Assembly: GCA_013373125.1 (NCBI GenBank)
Contig: JABXIK010000094.1
Location: 1 to 38,849 of the forward strand
DNA from: Gammaproteobacteria bacterium
GTDB taxonomy: Bacteria > Pseudomonadota > Gammaproteobacteria > Pseudomonadales > Oceanobacteraceae
Reading direction: 5' to 3'
Length of the DNA: 38,849 bases
Below, in pieces: positions 9,597 to 18,545 of the stretch (positions within the stretch are counted from its first letter, which is position 1; each line of letters begins with the position of its first letter). The notes under the pieces were generated by a model. That model was not told the DNA's origin and made no database searches. It saw only the letters and a list, made by a program, of their open reading frames with translations. The position numbers and the translations under genes are program-made.

Positions 9597-9685
9597 TTTA
9601 TGCATTCAAATTTTTTGGTCTTTGTAGAGGGAGAGGTGAGGGATCGCTGCGTATTGGGTTTGACCTCTATCTATTTAGCAAAAAT

Positions 9686-9732
9686 TTAATGTTGTTGAAC
9701 TTTAGCTAGAAAGTAAGTGTTTTTTGCTGCGA
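9686..9732 (-). repeat. aceA 3'-tail repeat, distal copy
   Basis: On the minus strand this carries CGCAGCAAAAAACACTTAC, then TTTCTAGCT, then TTCAACAACAT. It matches the copy at 9814-9860 closely and the true aceA tail (9931-9976) more loosely. The copy lacks the in-frame TAA of aceA and is not coding. Confidence 0.8.
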
Positions 9733-9745
9733 AAAAGTCAGGCAT

Positions 9746-9776
9746 AAAAAAAGGCCCCCGAAGGGACCTTCTTTTT
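9746..9776 (-). terminator. Second terminator downstream of aceA
   Basis: On the minus strand AAGGTCCC and GGGGCCTT pair around a UUCG tetraloop and are followed by seven T residues. It lies about 160 bp after aceA as a backup to the terminator at 9875-9905. Confidence 0.85.
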
Positions 9777-9813
9777 CAAAACACTTAACGTGTCACCTTT
9801 TTCTAATCTAAGA

Positions 9814-9860
9814 TTAGATGTTGTTGAGCGTGAGCTAGAAAGTAAGTGTTTTTCGCTGCG
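9814..9860 (-). repeat. aceA 3'-tail repeat, proximal copy
   Basis: On the minus strand: CGCAGCGAAAAACACTTAC, TTTCTAGCT, then CTCAACAACATCTAA, which repeats the last codons of aceA including the TAA but shifted out of frame by insertions. Its AAAACACTT pairs perfectly with AAGTGTTTT further downstream (plus 9778-9786), giving a 9-bp outer stem. Confidence 0.8.
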
Positions 9861-9874
9861 AAAAAATGTCAAGC

Positions 9875-9905
9875 AAAAAAAAGCGACCCGAAGGTCGCTC
9901 TTTTT
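9875..9905 (-). terminator. Primary terminator of aceA
   Basis: On the minus strand AGCGACC and GGTCGCT pair around a UUCG tetraloop followed by eight T residues, about 35 bp after the aceA stop. Confidence 0.9.
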
Positions 9906-9930
9906 GTAACACTTTTCAGTAAAGCAACAA

Positions 9931-11532
9931 TTAGATGTTGTTGAACTGGTTAGAAGTGTTTTTCGCACCGCCAGCTTTAAGTGCACGATCACCAGCGTAG
10001 TATTCTTTGTGATCATCACCTAGGTCAGAACCAGCCATGTTTTGGTGTTTAACACAAGCGATACCTTGACGGATCTCTTTACGTTGAACGCCTTCAACAT
10101 AACCAAGCATACCTTGCTCACCGAAGTACTCTTTAGCTAGGTTGTCTACAGACAACGCGGTAGTGTGGTAAGTTGGTAGAGTGATTAGGTGGTGGAATAC
10201 GTTCGCTTCGCGAGAGCAATCCGCTTGGAAAGTCTTAACGCGTGCATCCGCTTCAGCAGCTAATTCAGAATCGTCGTATTCAGCAGACATTAGACGGTCA
10301 CGATCGTATGCAGAAACGTCTTTACCTTCAGCAACCCAAGCGTCGTACGCTTGTTGACGGAAGCTTAGAGTCCAGTTGAAAGATGGAGAGTTGTTGTAAA
10401 CAAGTTTCGCATCTGGGTGAACTTTACGTACGTCGTCCATCATGTCTTTGATTTCGTGTACTGTAGGAACAGCAGTTTCGATCCAAAGAAGGTCAGCACC
10501 AGCATTGATCGCTTCGATACAATCGAATACGCAACGCTCATGACCAGTACCAGGACGGAATTGGTATAGACCAGAAGGTAGACGCTTAGGACGTACTAGT
10601 TTGCCGTTACGGCTGATTAGAACATCACCTTCAGCAGTGTCTTCAGGAGCAACTTCTTCAACGTCTAGGTAAGAGTTGTAAACGTCGCCTTGATCGCCTG
10701 GTTCGTTAACAACAGCGATTTCTTTAGTTAGGCCAGCACCTTCAGAGTCAGTACGAGCAACGATAACACCGTCGTCAACGCCTAGCTCTAGGAATGCGTA
10801 ACGTAAAGCACGTAGTTTCGCGTGGAAATCTTCGTGAGGTACAGTTACTTTACCGTCTTGGTGACCACATTGCTTCTCGTCAGCAACTTGGTTTTCGATT
10901 TGTAGACAGCAAGCACCAGCTTCGATCATTTGCTTAGCCATTAGGTAAGTCGCTTCAGCGTTACCGAAACCAGCGTCAATGTCAGCAATGATAGGTACGA
11001 TGTGAGTTTCGTAGTTATCGATTTTCGCTTGAACTTCTTTTTCTTTAGCAGCATCGCCAGCTTCACGAGCAGCGTCTAGCTCACGGAAAAGACCACCTAG
11101 TTCACGTGCGTCAGCTTGACGTAGGAAGGTGTAAAGTTCTTTAACTAGGTTAGCAACGGCAGTTTTCTCGTGCATAGACTGGTCAGGAAGAGGACCGAAA
11201 TCAGAACGAAGAGCAGCAACCATCCAACCAGATAGGTACAAGTAGCGACGTTCAGTTGAACCGAAGTGCTTCTTGATAGAGATTAGTTTTTGTTGACCAA
11301 CAAAACCGTGCCAGCAGCCTAGAGACTGAGTGTATTTAGTTTTGTCTTTGTCGAACTCGGCCATGTCACGACGCATAATACCAGCAGTGTATTTAGCGAT
11401 GTCTAGACCAGTTTTGAATTTGTTTTGAGCGCGCATGCGAGCAGCAGATTCTGGGTTGATTTGATCCCAAGGGCTACCAGCTTGCTCTTTAAGAGCTGCA
11501 ACTGCTTTGATGTCGTCTTGATAAGCTGACAT
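9931..11532 (-). CDS. aceA: Isocitrate lyase, long Pseudomonas-type form
   Basis: Splits isocitrate into succinate and glyoxylate in the glyoxylate shunt. The 533-residue length fits the long subfamily (P. aeruginosa about 531) rather than the E. coli form (434). The catalytic signature KQCGH is at 220-224 with active-site Cys222. IIADIDAGFGN lies before it at 181-191 and NNSPSFNW follows in the C-terminal half. An insert rich in charged residues in the middle (VEEVAPEDTAEGD) is typical of the long form. A LysR gene diverges 134 bp upstream. The 3' end is followed by two degenerate copies of its own tail and two terminators. Confidence 0.97.
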   Translation of the reverse strand: MSAYQDDIKAVAALKEQAGSPWDQINPESAARMRAQNKFKTGLDIAKYTAGIMRRDMAEFDKDKTKYTQSLGCWHGFVGQQKLISIKKHFGSTERRYLYLSGWMVAALRSDFGPLPDQSMHEKTAVANLVKELYTFLRQADARELGGLFRELDAAREAGDAAKEKEVQAKIDNYETHIVPIIADIDAGFGNAEATYLMAKQMIEAGACCLQIENQVADEKQCGHQDGKVTVPHEDFHAKLRALRYAFLELGVDDGVIVARTDSEGAGLTKEIAVVNEPGDQGDVYNSYLDVEEVAPEDTAEGDVLISRNGKLVRPKRLPSGLYQFRPGTGHERCVFDCIEAINAGADLLWIETAVPTVHEIKDMMDDVRKVHPDAKLVYNNSPSFNWTLSFRQQAYDAWVAEGKDVSAYDRDRLMSAEYDDSELAAEADARVKTFQADCSREANVFHHLITLPTYHTTALSVDNLAKEYFGEQGMLGYVEGVQRKEIRQGIACVKHQNMAGSDLGDDHKEYYAGDRALKAGGAKNTSNQFNNI

Positions 11533-11666
11533 GAGTCATTCCTTAAAAAATAGGTTAATTGTCTAAAGCCGCTTATAAAAGTAGCAGCTTTATTGAGGCA
11601 CGCCTCTTAAATGACGTGCGGATCATACGGTTTTTGTGATAATTTATCTAATTTATAGCTCTTATA

Positions 11667-12632
11667 ATGGGTATTCACGGGGTGAATGTGGACAGATTTG
11701 ATTTAAACCTACTGATTTATTTGGATGTGCTATTGCGTGAGCGCAGTGTTACCAAGGCTGCGCAGTCACTTGGTATCACTCAGCCGGCTATGAGTAATGG
11801 GTTAAAGCGCCTACGTGAATTGTTCGACGATCCTATATTAGTGCGCACAAGTGATGGTATGAGTGCCACTGAGCGCGCGCAATCTTTGCAGCCAATGGTT
11901 CGAAATATACTGGCTGAAGTGGATGCGGCAGTGCAGCCTACTGGCGAGTTTCAGTCTCATTCTAGTGGTCGTGTGTTCCGTATAATGGTGAGTGATTATG
12001 CAGAGGCCACCTTGGTGCCTGCTATTGTGAAGCGCCTGCGAAAAGAGGCGCCCGGTATTATCTTGGACTTTTTGACGCCCTCGGATGTGACCTACAAAGA
12101 TGTAGAGCAGGGCAAGGTGGACATGGCAATCAACCGCTTTGATGAGCTGCCTCAGTCCTTTCATCAGAAGACTCTGTGGCGCGATGGTTTTGCGTGTCTT
12201 GTAAACCCAGCTAATCCTTTACTAGAGGGCTTTGATCTTGATAAATACTTGCAAGCCAATCATATCTGGGTGAGCAAAACCGGCATGGGGGTAGGGACAG
12301 GGGTTAACCCAAGTAAGGATAAGGCGGTTCAGCTAGGTTGGGTGGATGAAGCCCTTTCTCTTACAGGTCATAAGCGGAATATCAGTGTATTCACCCGTCA
12401 TTATCAAATGCCAGCACTATTAGCTATGAACAATGATTTGGTGGCGACATTGCCTACCAAGGTCGCTAAAATGCAGGCGCAATCGGGCGCGTTAAAGATG
12501 GTGGATGCGCCATTTGAAATACCCGCGTTTGAACTAAAGATGGCTTGGAGCCCTCTATTACATCACAACCCGCCTCATCAATGGATGCGTGCGTTAATCA
12601 CAGAAGAGTCAGAAAAGCTGGCTCGTACGTAA
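11667..12632 (+). CDS. LysR-family transcriptional regulator
   Basis: DNA-binding regulator of 321 residues. The N-terminal winged helix-turn-helix spans about residues 10-68 (LNLLIYLDVLLRERSVTKAA, then LGITQPAMSNGLKRL), followed by a periplasmic-binding-like effector domain of the NodD/NahR type. It diverges from aceA, so control of aceA is a reasonable guess, though the ligand is unknown. The start is uncertain: the ATG at 11667 lacks a ribosome site, while a GTG at 11688 (giving VDRFDLNLL) sits behind an ACGGGG stretch and would shorten the protein by seven residues. The lipoprotein gene follows only 25 bp downstream. Confidence 0.9.
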   Translation: MGIHGVNVDRFDLNLLIYLDVLLRERSVTKAAQSLGITQPAMSNGLKRLRELFDDPILVRTSDGMSATERAQSLQPMVRNILAEVDAAVQPTGEFQSHSSGRVFRIMVSDYAEATLVPAIVKRLRKEAPGIILDFLTPSDVTYKDVEQGKVDMAINRFDELPQSFHQKTLWRDGFACLVNPANPLLEGFDLDKYLQANHIWVSKTGMGVGTGVNPSKDKAVQLGWVDEALSLTGHKRNISVFTRHYQMPALLAMNNDLVATLPTKVAKMQAQSGALKMVDAPFEIPAFELKMAWSPLLHHNPPHQWMRALITEESEKLART

Positions 12633-12657
12633 TATAACAATAAGAAGTGGTCGTTAC

Positions 12658-15495
12658 ATGAAGCGTTTAATCTTGTGTTTTGCAGTGGTCTCACTTTTAT
12701 CTGGCTGCAGTAATTCAGTGGAAGAAAATGTAGGTGCTCTGCCTAATATTAAAATCACAGGGACGGTATTAAATGGCAATGTAAGAAATGCCAGTGTGCA
12801 GGTGGTGGGGATTGATAAATATGGTCAACCTCAACGAAATAGCAATGGTGATTTGTACGCAGATCGATTTTATACCGATGACAATGGTCAATTTAATCTC
12901 GAGATTCAAGGTGCGGCTACAGGTTCATTATTGTTTGTTGTAAAAGCTTATGACAATAACGGCACCAAAACGGAAATTCGCTGTGCGCTGGTGGACGGTT
13001 GTTTGGATGAGCAGGGTGCTTCTGTGGCTTACGGCGCATGGTATGAGGCGCACGATGAGTTTGAATTGTGGGCTGCCGTTAATGATGCGCAAAGTGTTAG
13101 CCAAGTAAATATTTCACCTTTCACCTATTTAGCTGCGAAGCTTGCGTTTAGTGACTTTCAATGGGATGGGGTGGGTACTTGTAATAAAATGGATGAAACC
13201 GATTGTGCCGGTACGATTGCAGTAAATAGCATGTTTACTCCGCAAAGTATTCATGAGGCGAATACCCGCATGCAAGCCATGCTTGGATTTACGTCTGACA
13301 CGCCAGTTTTGATTAAACCCTATTCGCCATTTGCTCTAGATGATTCAAATTCCGTTGCCTCTTTGAATTCAGCCATGCATGGGTTGCTAACCTTGACTTT
13401 GCAATATAGAGCAAAGCAAGCCAATCAAACTATGGTGGCAACACTAGATCAATGGCTGGATGCAGCGTACTTAAAAAACCAAGGTCAGCTTTATGGTGAT
13501 GATGCCAGTGATACCCAGTGGGACTTAAAAACCCTATACGATGATGCAATAGCGATTTACAACACAATTGCGTCGCCGAATGCTTTTTTAACATCAGCCA
13601 AAGATTCATTTGTTGCCACTAGCACCACATTAACTAATGCCGTGTCTAATTTTTCTGGTACTGATTACAGTGCTGATCTATCTGATCAAATTACGGCAGC
13701 GAAAGCTTTTGTGGCCAAGGTGCAAGGATGGTTTATTGATTACGAAACCAAAGATTTTAATGCGTTTTTAGATGCTGATACTGCAACCGAATTGGCACAA
13801 TTTGAAATTGATTGGGAGGCTTTTCAAGCGAATCTCGGGCCGCAATTACAAACGGTATTTTTACCCATGGTTCAGATGGTTGATTATTCTCTGAAATGTT
13901 TGGCTAATCAATCTGGAAGCAATGCTTGTAGTACGATTAGTGGCAGTTATGTATTTGAAGATGCGACGGCCAGTGTGACGTTTGATAGTACTAATAATAT
14001 TTTCACTTATAACTCAACTGCTCAGCCAGACACGCATTTGCGTGGCAGTTTATTAAATAGTGACGAGAATGGCTTGATTAAGACATTCAAATTTTTGGAT
14101 GATGTGGAGGTTATCAATTCCGCGGGCCAGGCCACTGTGCAAAGCCGTACGAGTGGTTATGCCAGTCTCAAAGTGACATTGGGAGAAACCTTACAAGCCG
14201 GAGTTGAGCCTGAAATTAAACGTATAGAAGTGGTAATACCAAAGCTAACATTAAAATCTGCTGATGGTAGTGGCATGTATTATACGGTAACGGATGGATC
14301 AATTGTGCTGCAAGGTGCATCTGATCCAGTTAGGCCTGCTGAGCCGATTCACTTTAATGTGCATTCTATTGATTTGCCAGGGCAGTTGGTCAATGGTGCC
14401 GATAAGGTGGATGTAGGTATTTTGCTGACAGCAAATAACGCGAATAATTTTTATGGCCAAGAACGTTTTCCTGATTTGGATTTCGTTTGGTATGGCGCGG
14501 ACATTAAACGGTTTGTTCAATTTGATGAAACCGGATTAGATGGCACTGATTTCGCGGGTTTCTTAGCGTTGCCGAGTGATGTTGTGCTGGGTGAAACCTT
14601 AATCGGCAAAGTTGAATATAACGAAGTTACGAGTTTTGCTGCTATGACAGATAACTTCAAAACCGCTAGCGGTTTAAGCTCACCCGTTGCATTTGAATAC
14701 GGTGAGTTGAAATATCCAGGAGGTTCCACTTCACTGGTTATCTTTAAAGAGAACAATAGTGATACTCCAATGGTGATGCAGTGTTTGTCAATGGATGATA
14801 TTTGGCAATGCTCTACGGGTATTTCTGTCGGTGAGTTAGGTTGTGAGAGTGCTTTCAAGGATGACGATAGTTATTCCGCCAATGCCACCGTGGCTGAAGC
14901 ATTTTGGTTCTTAAAAAATAATTTAAATGAAGAGGGTGTTGGCTGTATTCCACAAGTGAAAATTCCTGCACGCGGTGTTTATGATGTTGAGTATGGGGCA
15001 ATCTCTCAGTTTACGGATGGCGATGCGTTTGACATTACGCTCAATGAGCCGGCGTATTTGGGAATCAGTTCTTTTAATGTGCGACTGTTGTCGAGGTTTA
15101 AAGGCGCGAGTGATGAGTTGGATGATACGCCGCTCCATGTTTTGATTTATGGTGGAATGCAAGATCGTGAAAACTTTGCGATCAGTGCGTCGGTATCGCA
15201 TGGATATTATGGTGATGGTCTTTCTGATTTGTTTGGCTTAATTCCGTTTGGTGAGCGTACGTTGCATATGATGTTTGGTACTACGGAAGAGTCGGATACG
15301 GATGCACTGGCGTATTATATTTTGGATAATCAAATACAAATGACGATGTTTGCATTCGATTATAACGATACCTCTTCTTATCATAATCAACCATTAGGCC
15401 ATATTCGCTACGCAGGTAACTTGGTTGGCACGTTACGTAAAGAAAATGGTTTGTATGTTATTCGATATGCGGATGGCAGCTGGCAATTACTTTAA
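12658..15495 (+). CDS. Large outer-membrane lipoprotein of unknown function (945 residues)
   Basis: Not assigned to a family. A lipoprotein signal peptide is clear: MKRLILCFAVVSLLSGC with lipobox Cys17 and Ser at +2, which favours outer-membrane sorting. Residues about 30-105 look like a carboxypeptidase-regulatory-type beta-sandwich (KITGTVLNGNVRNASVQV, then DDNGQFNLEI). Paired cysteines are scattered (about 103/109, 179/187, 418/427 and a cluster near 703-760), as expected for an exported disulfide-bonded protein. The C-terminal half is beta-rich with many Asp, Gly and Tyr residues. It overlaps the next gene by one base (TAATG), so the two are translationally coupled. The context suggests the surface partner of the barrel and GspAB proteins. 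Confidence 0.85.
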   Translation: MKRLILCFAVVSLLSGCSNSVEENVGALPNIKITGTVLNGNVRNASVQVVGIDKYGQPQRNSNGDLYADRFYTDDNGQFNLEIQGAATGSLLFVVKAYDNNGTKTEIRCALVDGCLDEQGASVAYGAWYEAHDEFELWAAVNDAQSVSQVNISPFTYLAAKLAFSDFQWDGVGTCNKMDETDCAGTIAVNSMFTPQSIHEANTRMQAMLGFTSDTPVLIKPYSPFALDDSNSVASLNSAMHGLLTLTLQYRAKQANQTMVATLDQWLDAAYLKNQGQLYGDDASDTQWDLKTLYDDAIAIYNTIASPNAFLTSAKDSFVATSTTLTNAVSNFSGTDYSADLSDQITAAKAFVAKVQGWFIDYETKDFNAFLDADTATELAQFEIDWEAFQANLGPQLQTVFLPMVQMVDYSLKCLANQSGSNACSTISGSYVFEDATASVTFDSTNNIFTYNSTAQPDTHLRGSLLNSDENGLIKTFKFLDDVEVINSAGQATVQSRTSGYASLKVTLGETLQAGVEPEIKRIEVVIPKLTLKSADGSGMYYTVTDGSIVLQGASDPVRPAEPIHFNVHSIDLPGQLVNGADKVDVGILLTANNANNFYGQERFPDLDFVWYGADIKRFVQFDETGLDGTDFAGFLALPSDVVLGETLIGKVEYNEVTSFAAMTDNFKTASGLSSPVAFEYGELKYPGGSTSLVIFKENNSDTPMVMQCLSMDDIWQCSTGISVGELGCESAFKDDDSYSANATVAEAFWFLKNNLNEEGVGCIPQVKIPARGVYDVEYGAISQFTDGDAFDITLNEPAYLGISSFNVRLLSRFKGASDELDDTPLHVLIYGGMQDRENFAISASVSHGYYGDGLSDLFGLIPFGERTLHMMFGTTEESDTDALAYYILDNQIQMTMFAFDYNDTSSYHNQPLGHIRYAGNLVGTLRKENGLYVIRYADGSWQLL

Positions 15496-16505
15496 TGGGA
15501 GTTAGAGCAACCTTATTTGTTTTGTTGTTGAGCGCTTCAATGGTGAGTGCACAACAACGGGTTGGGATTGAGGCTGACATTCTTGCGGCTAGTCCTGCAA
15601 TGGCAATTGATGATATCGAATCCAGTTGGGAGAATCCTTCTAACGGGCGCTATGCACAAGCTCGCGGGCGCCTTAGCACTTACCTTGAAATGAGCGCCCA
15701 ATTTACATTGGGTGTGCAGCGTCGCTGGGATTATCTCTTGGGGTTTTCACAAGAGACGGCTCAATTCTATTCCCGCCTAGAAAACAATCAGATAGAAGAT
15801 GGTACTTACGCTTTGGATTTCTCAGTAAATGCTGCTCAAAGTGATGCCCTATTTGCTCAATATTTTATACCGTTATCTTTTGAATCTTCATTAGAAGTTA
15901 CAGCTTATCTTTTGAAGGGAGAGCGTATGCAAGATGGGCGCTTAACGGGGGAGGGAAATGTTCAAGGCAGCAACCTAAGCTACGATTGGCAGCTTGATTA
16001 TGCCTATGATGAGAATAGGTTGTTTGATTCTGGTCGAGATTCATTAACTGGTTGGGGTCATAGTTTTGATCTTGCATTTAGTGCACAGATTAATCCTGAC
16101 CATTTGCTAAAGGTGGCGGTTAAGGATCTGTTTTACGCCATATATTGGCAAGATGTCCCACAAGATAAGGGGTGCTTAAATCGTCCTTTGTCTTCATCAT
16201 GTTCGGTGTACTCAAGTCGGCAGCAACACACACAGATATTTCCCGCATTTGTTCGCACCCAGTGGCTAGTGACTCAGCAGAATCACACTTATCGTTTTGC
16301 CGCTGAGGCTTGGCATCGCTATACGGGGCTGTTGATGGGTTGGGGATATGAAGGGTTTGCCGCAGATGTTGATGTGATGAATGAAAAATTGAATATTGGC
16401 TATGAATCCTCATGGCTCAAGGTAAAATGGGGGCTTGATAATTTAAACGCCTCAGAAGCCAAGCACTGGCAGCTCAATTTGGATGTTAACTGGCCTATTT
16501 TATGA
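15495..16505 (+). CDS. Predicted outer-membrane beta-barrel protein
   Basis: Not recognised by name. A Sec signal peptide (residues 1-19, ending SMVSA before QQ) precedes about 315 residues of alternating hydrophobic/polar strands. Aromatic residues are frequent at strand ends and the chain stops with a WQLNLDVNWPIL-like terminal strand ending in Leu, as in outer-membrane barrels. One cysteine pair is seen near 224/233. The start overlaps the stop of the lipoprotein gene (TAATG) and its stop overlaps the next start (ATGA), so it is embedded in one coupled operon. A barrel of about 12-14 strands is an estimate. Confidence 0.75.
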   Translation: MGVRATLFVLLLSASMVSAQQRVGIEADILAASPAMAIDDIESSWENPSNGRYAQARGRLSTYLEMSAQFTLGVQRRWDYLLGFSQETAQFYSRLENNQIEDGTYALDFSVNAAQSDALFAQYFIPLSFESSLEVTAYLLKGERMQDGRLTGEGNVQGSNLSYDWQLDYAYDENRLFDSGRDSLTGWGHSFDLAFSAQINPDHLLKVAVKDLFYAIYWQDVPQDKGCLNRPLSSSCSVYSSRQQHTQIFPAFVRTQWLVTQQNHTYRFAAEAWHRYTGLLMGWGYEGFAADVDVMNEKLNIGYESSWLKVKWGLDNLNASEAKHWQLNLDVNWPIL

Positions 16506-17938
16506 TCTACGAACATTATTTTGCTCTTAATCAGCGCCCGTTTTCCATTGCACCTAATCCCGGTTTTCTATTTGCTTGTGGTCAATATGAAGAAGCTCTG
16601 GCGGCACTTGAATACGGCATGTTACATCGAGGTGGCTTCGTACTGCTGACAGGTGAGGTTGGCACAGGTAAAACGACTTTATGTAAGTATCTCTTACAGT
16701 CTGTGCCGCAGGATACTGAGGTTGCCTTAATCCTACATCCGCAACTGGATCGCCTTGAACTGCTGCAATTGATTTGTAAGGAATTTGGCGTTGAGACAGT
16801 TGGGTTGGATAAAGAATCCCAGCTTATAGAGCGTCTCACCGAGTTTCTATTAGAGGTTTACTCTAAAGGTGGCTATAGCGTACTGATTATCGATGAGGCG
16901 CAGCATCTTGATGAATCCGTTCTAGAGCTCATTCGTTTGCTTACCAACTTGGAAACCCATGAAGATAAATTATTACAAATCATTTTATTGGGTCAGCCAG
17001 AATTGATGCAGCGTTTGAATCGCTACGAGTTACGCCAGCTGAATCAACGTTTTACTGCGCGTTATCATTTAAACGGTTTGTCGTTGTTACAAACGCAAGC
17101 GTATATCAATCATCGGATTGAGGTGGCGGGTGGTAAAGGCGATCTTTTTGATTTCGCTGCTGTCTGGTATTTGCATCGCTTAACTAAAGGCATTCCGCGC
17201 TTAATTAATGTCTTGGCAGATCGCTGTTTAATGGGCTGCTATGCTGAGCAAAAAAGCAGCGTCAATCTATTGATGGTTCGTCGTGCGGCCAAAGAAGTGT
17301 TGCCTCAGGTTAAAGCAAAAAAATCGTTTATTAAACCGACTTTGGCGACGACTGTATTGGCTGTATTAGGCTTTCTTGTGTGGCCTTATGTTAAAACATT
17401 GTCTGTAATGGAAGCGGTGAATGTTGAAACGCAACAGGCAGTGCAAAATGTTAAGTCACAGTCGCGTTCACCTAGTTGTGTGTTGGCGGATGGTTGTTGG
17501 TTAGGGCGACTTCCGAGCAGCGTGATTGAGTCATCCAATATGCACGGTGATGTATTATTAAATGGCCGCTGGCAATCTTATCAAGGGCAATTTCTTGCGA
17601 ATAAAACCATGATTGATGTCACTGTGGAGCAAGTTGATCCAAGATTTTTAACGGCATTAATAAAGCCATTTGATGAGGATGCGCTGATACCTTGGGTACG
17701 AAGTGCGCTGCAGCAGTCATCGGAATCATTATCGAATGATGAAGATTATTCTCAGTGGCAAGTAATTAAGCCCACATCTATTCAACAGACATCATCTCAA
17801 ACCTATGATGTCATGTTGCACGATGCTGTCATGGCATTTCAGCGTAAACATCAATTGTTAGTGGATGGCATATTGGGGCCACAAACGTTAATTAGTTTGT
17901 ATTTGTGGGATCAAAAAATGCAAATGGCGGCCCAATAA
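16502..17938 (+). CDS. gspA: ExeA/GspA-like AAA+ ATPase with peptidoglycan-binding C-terminus
   Basis: Inner-membrane ATPase of the kind that, with GspB, helps place large outer-membrane complexes through the cell wall. Domains in order: AAA+ module with Walker A GEVGTGKTT at 51-59 and Walker B LIIDEAQH at 128-135; one membrane span at about 276-293; a periplasmic part; and a C-terminal PG_binding_1-like domain (AVMAFQRKHQLLVDGILGPQ) at about 440-465. At 478 residues it is close to, but somewhat shorter than, Aeromonas ExeA. It is coupled to the barrel gene by ATGA and to the next gene by a 1-bp gap. No gspC-N genes are present, so the client may be the linked barrel/lipoprotein rather than a type II secretin. 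Confidence 0.88.
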   Translation: MIYEHYFALNQRPFSIAPNPGFLFACGQYEEALAALEYGMLHRGGFVLLTGEVGTGKTTLCKYLLQSVPQDTEVALILHPQLDRLELLQLICKEFGVETVGLDKESQLIERLTEFLLEVYSKGGYSVLIIDEAQHLDESVLELIRLLTNLETHEDKLLQIILLGQPELMQRLNRYELRQLNQRFTARYHLNGLSLLQTQAYINHRIEVAGGKGDLFDFAAVWYLHRLTKGIPRLINVLADRCLMGCYAEQKSSVNLLMVRRAAKEVLPQVKAKKSFIKPTLATTVLAVLGFLVWPYVKTLSVMEAVNVETQQAVQNVKSQSRSPSCVLADGCWLGRLPSSVIESSNMHGDVLLNGRWQSYQGQFLANKTMIDVTVEQVDPRFLTALIKPFDEDALIPWVRSALQQSSESLSNDEDYSQWQVIKPTSIQQTSSQTYDVMLHDAVMAFQRKHQLLVDGILGPQTLISLYLWDQKMQMAAQ

Positions 17939-17939
17939 T

Positions 17940-18545
17940 ATGTCTTATTTACTTAAAGCGCTTAAAAAAGCAGAAGAAGAGCGAAAGCAGAATGTTAATG
18001 AGGCGACTACTACGCCGGTTGCTCAGAATGCGACGGCTAGCCTGCCTAAATCTGTTTTGTGGGTTGCCTTTTTATTGGTGGCGCTGACTGTTTGGCAAAT
18101 GTTCTTTGCTTCTAATGATGGCAAGCGAAATGAGCTTATTGATGAAAGTGAAGCGCCAATGTCAGTGAGTCAAGTAGGGCAACGCAATTTGCCTCTTAGT
18201 GAATTGGCAGAGGTTGAATCAAATCAACATCATGTCGCGGGCGTAACGCCACAGGAAATTAGTGAAGAGCATACAATTGAATTGCCTGCAAAATCTTTGT
18301 CGGAATTGTCTGCATCTGAGCTATCTAGAATCCCCAGTTTAAATTTAGCAAGTCACATTTATTCAAGTGCGGCTGAGTATCGGTCTGTTGTGATTAATGG
18401 TCAGACCTACCAAGAGGGCGATTTGATTCGGCCAGGTTTGATTCTGCAAGAGATTTCTCAGAATGGTGTCATTATAGATTTACAAGGGTTAAAGGTATCT
18501 TTGCCAAAAGGCATTTCGTGGATAGCCAGTCAAAATGTTAAGTAG
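17940..18545 (+). CDS. gspB: GspB-like protein (partner of the GspA-type ATPase)
   Basis: Bitopic inner-membrane protein of 201 residues: short cytoplasmic N-terminus starting MSYLLKALKKAEEER, as in GspB/ExeB proteins, one span at about 39-58, then a low-complexity periplasmic linker. The C-terminal GspB domain spans about 145-197 (VVINGQTYQEGDLIRPG, then GLKVSLPKGISWI). In Aeromonas the ExeAB complex binds peptidoglycan and helps assemble the ExeD secretin. The last 11 bp overlap the start of dinG. Confidence 0.88.
   Translation: MSYLLKALKKAEEERKQNVNEATTTPVAQNATASLPKSVLWVAFLLVALTVWQMFFASNDGKRNELIDESEAPMSVSQVGQRNLPLSELAEVESNQHHVAGVTPQEISEEHTIELPAKSLSELSASELSRIPSLNLASHIYSSAAEYRSVVINGQTYQEGDLIRPGLILQEISQNGVIIDLQGLKVSLPKGISWIASQNVK

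Larger units (their letters stand above)
9529..9930. other. Gene-free spacer with tandem copies of the aceA 3' end
   Basis: This 402-bp stretch has no credible gene. After the amt terminator comes about 90 bp with nothing recognisable. Then two imperfect tandem units (about 9686-9800 and 9814-9925) follow. On the minus strand each unit holds AAGTGTT, a UUCG-loop terminator, a CGCAGC element, AAAAACACTT and a CAACAACAT tail resembling the last codons of aceA. See the separate repeat and terminator entries. Confidence 0.8.

Noticed and set aside
9738..10019. A 93-codon minus-strand frame over the aceA 3' end
   Set aside because: It runs through two terminators and the end of aceA in another frame; the low-complexity product is not credible.
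12658..18545. A complete type II secretion system
   Set aside because: Only GspA- and GspB-like genes are seen; no secretin, GspE, GspF or pseudopilin gene is in the window.
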